Part shown: piece by piece, positions 5,607 to 6,691 of the stretch | How positions within the stretch are numbered: the first letter of the stretch is position 1 | How the letters are laid out: the number at the start of each line of letters is the position of its first letter | Made by a program: the position numbers and the translations under genes | Notes under the pieces: generated by a model | Told to the model about the DNA's origin: nothing | Database searches by the model: none | The model's input: the letters and a program-made list of their open reading frames with translations, nothing else | Assembly (NCBI GenBank): GCA_045629205.1 | Contig: JAZQQT010000087.1 | Location: 1-6,691 of the forward strand | Length of the DNA: 6,691 nucleotides | Source of the DNA: JAZQLP01 sp045629205 | GTDB taxonomy: Bacteria; Bacillota; Clostridia; Oscillospirales; UBA644 | Direction: 5' to 3'

Positions 5607-6644
5607 ATGGAAATAATACATGTATTAGATAAACAGGTATCTGATTTAATTGCTGCAGGTGAGGTTGTTGAAAGACCGGCCTCAGTTGTTAAAGAATTAA
5701 TCGAGAATTCTATCGATGCAGGCAGTACACAAATTAAAATAGATATCCGAAACGGCGGTTCTTCCTATATCAATATTACAGACAATGGGATGGGAATGTC
5801 CGAGAAAGATGCAGAAACAGCATTTTTTAAACATGCAACAAGTAAAATTAAATCCAAGGACGATTTGTTTTCAATAATGACAATGGGATTTCGCGGCGAA
5901 GCTTTATGCGCAATTTCAGCTGTTTCGAAAGTCACGCTGACAACCAGATCGGCAGATGCCGAGACCGGAACAAAAATCGTTATGGAATTCGGACATCTGG
6001 CTGAAAAAGCCGAATGTGCATTTAATCAGGGCACTCAAATTATCGTAACTGATTTATTTGCAAACACTCCCGCAAGGAAAAAATTTTTAAAATCGGATGC
6101 TGCGGAAACCGCATCAATCACGTCATTGATACGAGGCTTCGCATTTGCGTATCCAGAAATAGGATTTGAATACTATGCTGACGGAAATGAAAAAGTATTC
6201 ACTTTCGGAAAAAGCGATTTAAAAGAAGCAATTTTTGCCGTAGAAGGAAATGAGTTTACGAAGTCGCTTTTAAAAGTTGATTTTTCATCACCGTATGGAC
6301 TGAATGGTGGAAAAATTAAAATTTCAGGATATACAGGGCTTCCGATTTATAACAAACCAAAAAGAACTCATCAGTTTTTTTTCGTAAATAAAAGATTAAT
6401 CAAATCCGGATTATTGCAAAATGCAGTTGAAAATGCATACAGAAGTCATATTATGTCCGGGCGATTTCCTATCTGTATCATCAATATTTCCATTCCTGCG
6501 ACTGAAATCGACATTAATGTCCATCCAAGCAAACTCGAGATAAAGTTCAAAGATGAAAATGCCGTATACGATGCCGTGTTGGCTGCCGTTTCAATGACAT
6601 TAAGTAAAAAAGTCATTTCTCCGCAGGTTGATTATTTAATCTAA
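5607..6644 (+). CDS. mutL: MutL N-terminal ATPase and transducer domain; ends early
   Basis: The 345 residues contain the whole N-terminal half of MutL. The GHKL ATPase has E30 (general base) and N34 (metal) in E-L-I-E-N-S-I-D-A-G, D-N-G-M-G at 59-63, H-A-T-S-K-I at 76-81, G-F-R-G-E-A-L at 94-100 and the G-T-Q motif with N-T-P-A-R-K at 142-158. The S5-like transducer domain (about 215-335) ends with N-V-H-P-S-K-L-E-I at 304-312, including the ATP-contacting K309. MutL is normally about 600-690 residues. Here a TAA stops it just where the flexible linker would begin, so the C-terminal domain, which dimerises MutL and provides the endonuclease in bacteria without MutH, is absent. All motifs before the stop are intact. 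The same frame remains open after the stop to the window end, so this may be a nonsense mutation, an assembly error or a split gene. It closes the visible operon, 9 nt after mutS. Confidence 0.9.
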   Translation: MEIIHVLDKQVSDLIAAGEVVERPASVVKELIENSIDAGSTQIKIDIRNGGSSYINITDNGMGMSEKDAETAFFKHATSKIKSKDDLFSIMTMGFRGEALCAISAVSKVTLTTRSADAETGTKIVMEFGHLAEKAECAFNQGTQIIVTDLFANTPARKKFLKSDAAETASITSLIRGFAFAYPEIGFEYYADGNEKVFTFGKSDLKEAIFAVEGNEFTKSLLKVDFSSPYGLNGGKIKISGYTGLPIYNKPKRTHQFFFVNKRLIKSGLLQNAVENAYRSHIMSGRFPICIINISIPATEIDINVHPSKLEIKFKDENAVYDAVLAAVSMTLSKKVISPQVDYLI

Positions 6645-6691
6645 AACACAAGTGCAAAAACAAATACCGTAATTAATAAAAAAGAACCGCA
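6645..6691 (+). other. Open frame in phase with mutL after its stop, cut by the window edge
   Basis: Fifteen codons follow the mutL TAA without another stop and read as a polar stretch rich in Asn, Thr and Lys (N-T-S-A-K-T-N-T-V-I-N-K-K-E-P), much like a MutL interdomain linker. The other two plus-strand frames stop at 6670-6672 and 6674-6676. Fifteen open codons in A-rich DNA can easily occur by chance. I see no terminator, promoter or ribosome binding site in this stretch. Confidence 0.35.

Noticed and set aside
6604..6639. A run of six A (6606-6611) near the end of mutL as a frameshift site explaining the early stop
   Set aside because: Neither shift gives a longer protein: the -1 frame stops at 6629-6631 and the +1 frame at 6637-6639. 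The zero-frame phase (T AAA AAA) is also not a proper slippery heptamer.

Overview
The window is AT-rich DNA carrying six plus-strand genes, all closed by TAA. The order miaB - RicA/YmcA-like - mutS - mutL, the Shine-Dalgarno-led starts and a family of low-GC Gram-positive type at the left end point to a member of Bacillota. Clostridia (Oscillospirales-like) is most likely, because cotE, which lies between ymcA and mutS in Bacillus, is absent. This taxonomic call is inference from gene order and protein character; no search was run.

Left block (about 1-1064). A short AT-rich leader contains a palindromic TATAAT that reads on both strands, and possibly the first codons of a divergent minus-strand gene cut by the window edge. 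A DUF6062-type protein (85-783) has two matching CxxC...CxxH modules and an awkward translation start. A 72-residue acyl carrier protein (797-1015) follows, with its start fixed by AAGGAG. The block ends at a clean intrinsic terminator (1037-1064).

Right block (about 1129-6691). A plausible promoter at 1129-1158 precedes a tightly packed operon. miaB (1189-2577) encodes a tRNA methylthiotransferase and is followed after 1 nt by a RicA/YmcA-like gene (2579-2968) with a four-cysteine tail. mutS follows after 19 nt (2988-5597) and mutL after another 9 nt (5607-6644). MutS recognises mismatches and recruits MutL, so the last two genes are a functional pair. miaB and the RicA-like gene share the transcript by conserved gene order and are not themselves repair genes.

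The main anomaly is mutL. Its ATPase and transducer domain is complete, but a TAA ends it at residue 345, at the start of the usual linker, so the C-terminal dimerisation and endonuclease domain is missing. The same frame stays open for the last 47 bases. The window ends too soon to tell a nonsense mutation, a split gene and an assembly error apart. Apart from this the region looks like conserved housekeeping DNA, and I see no convincing new biological system in it.
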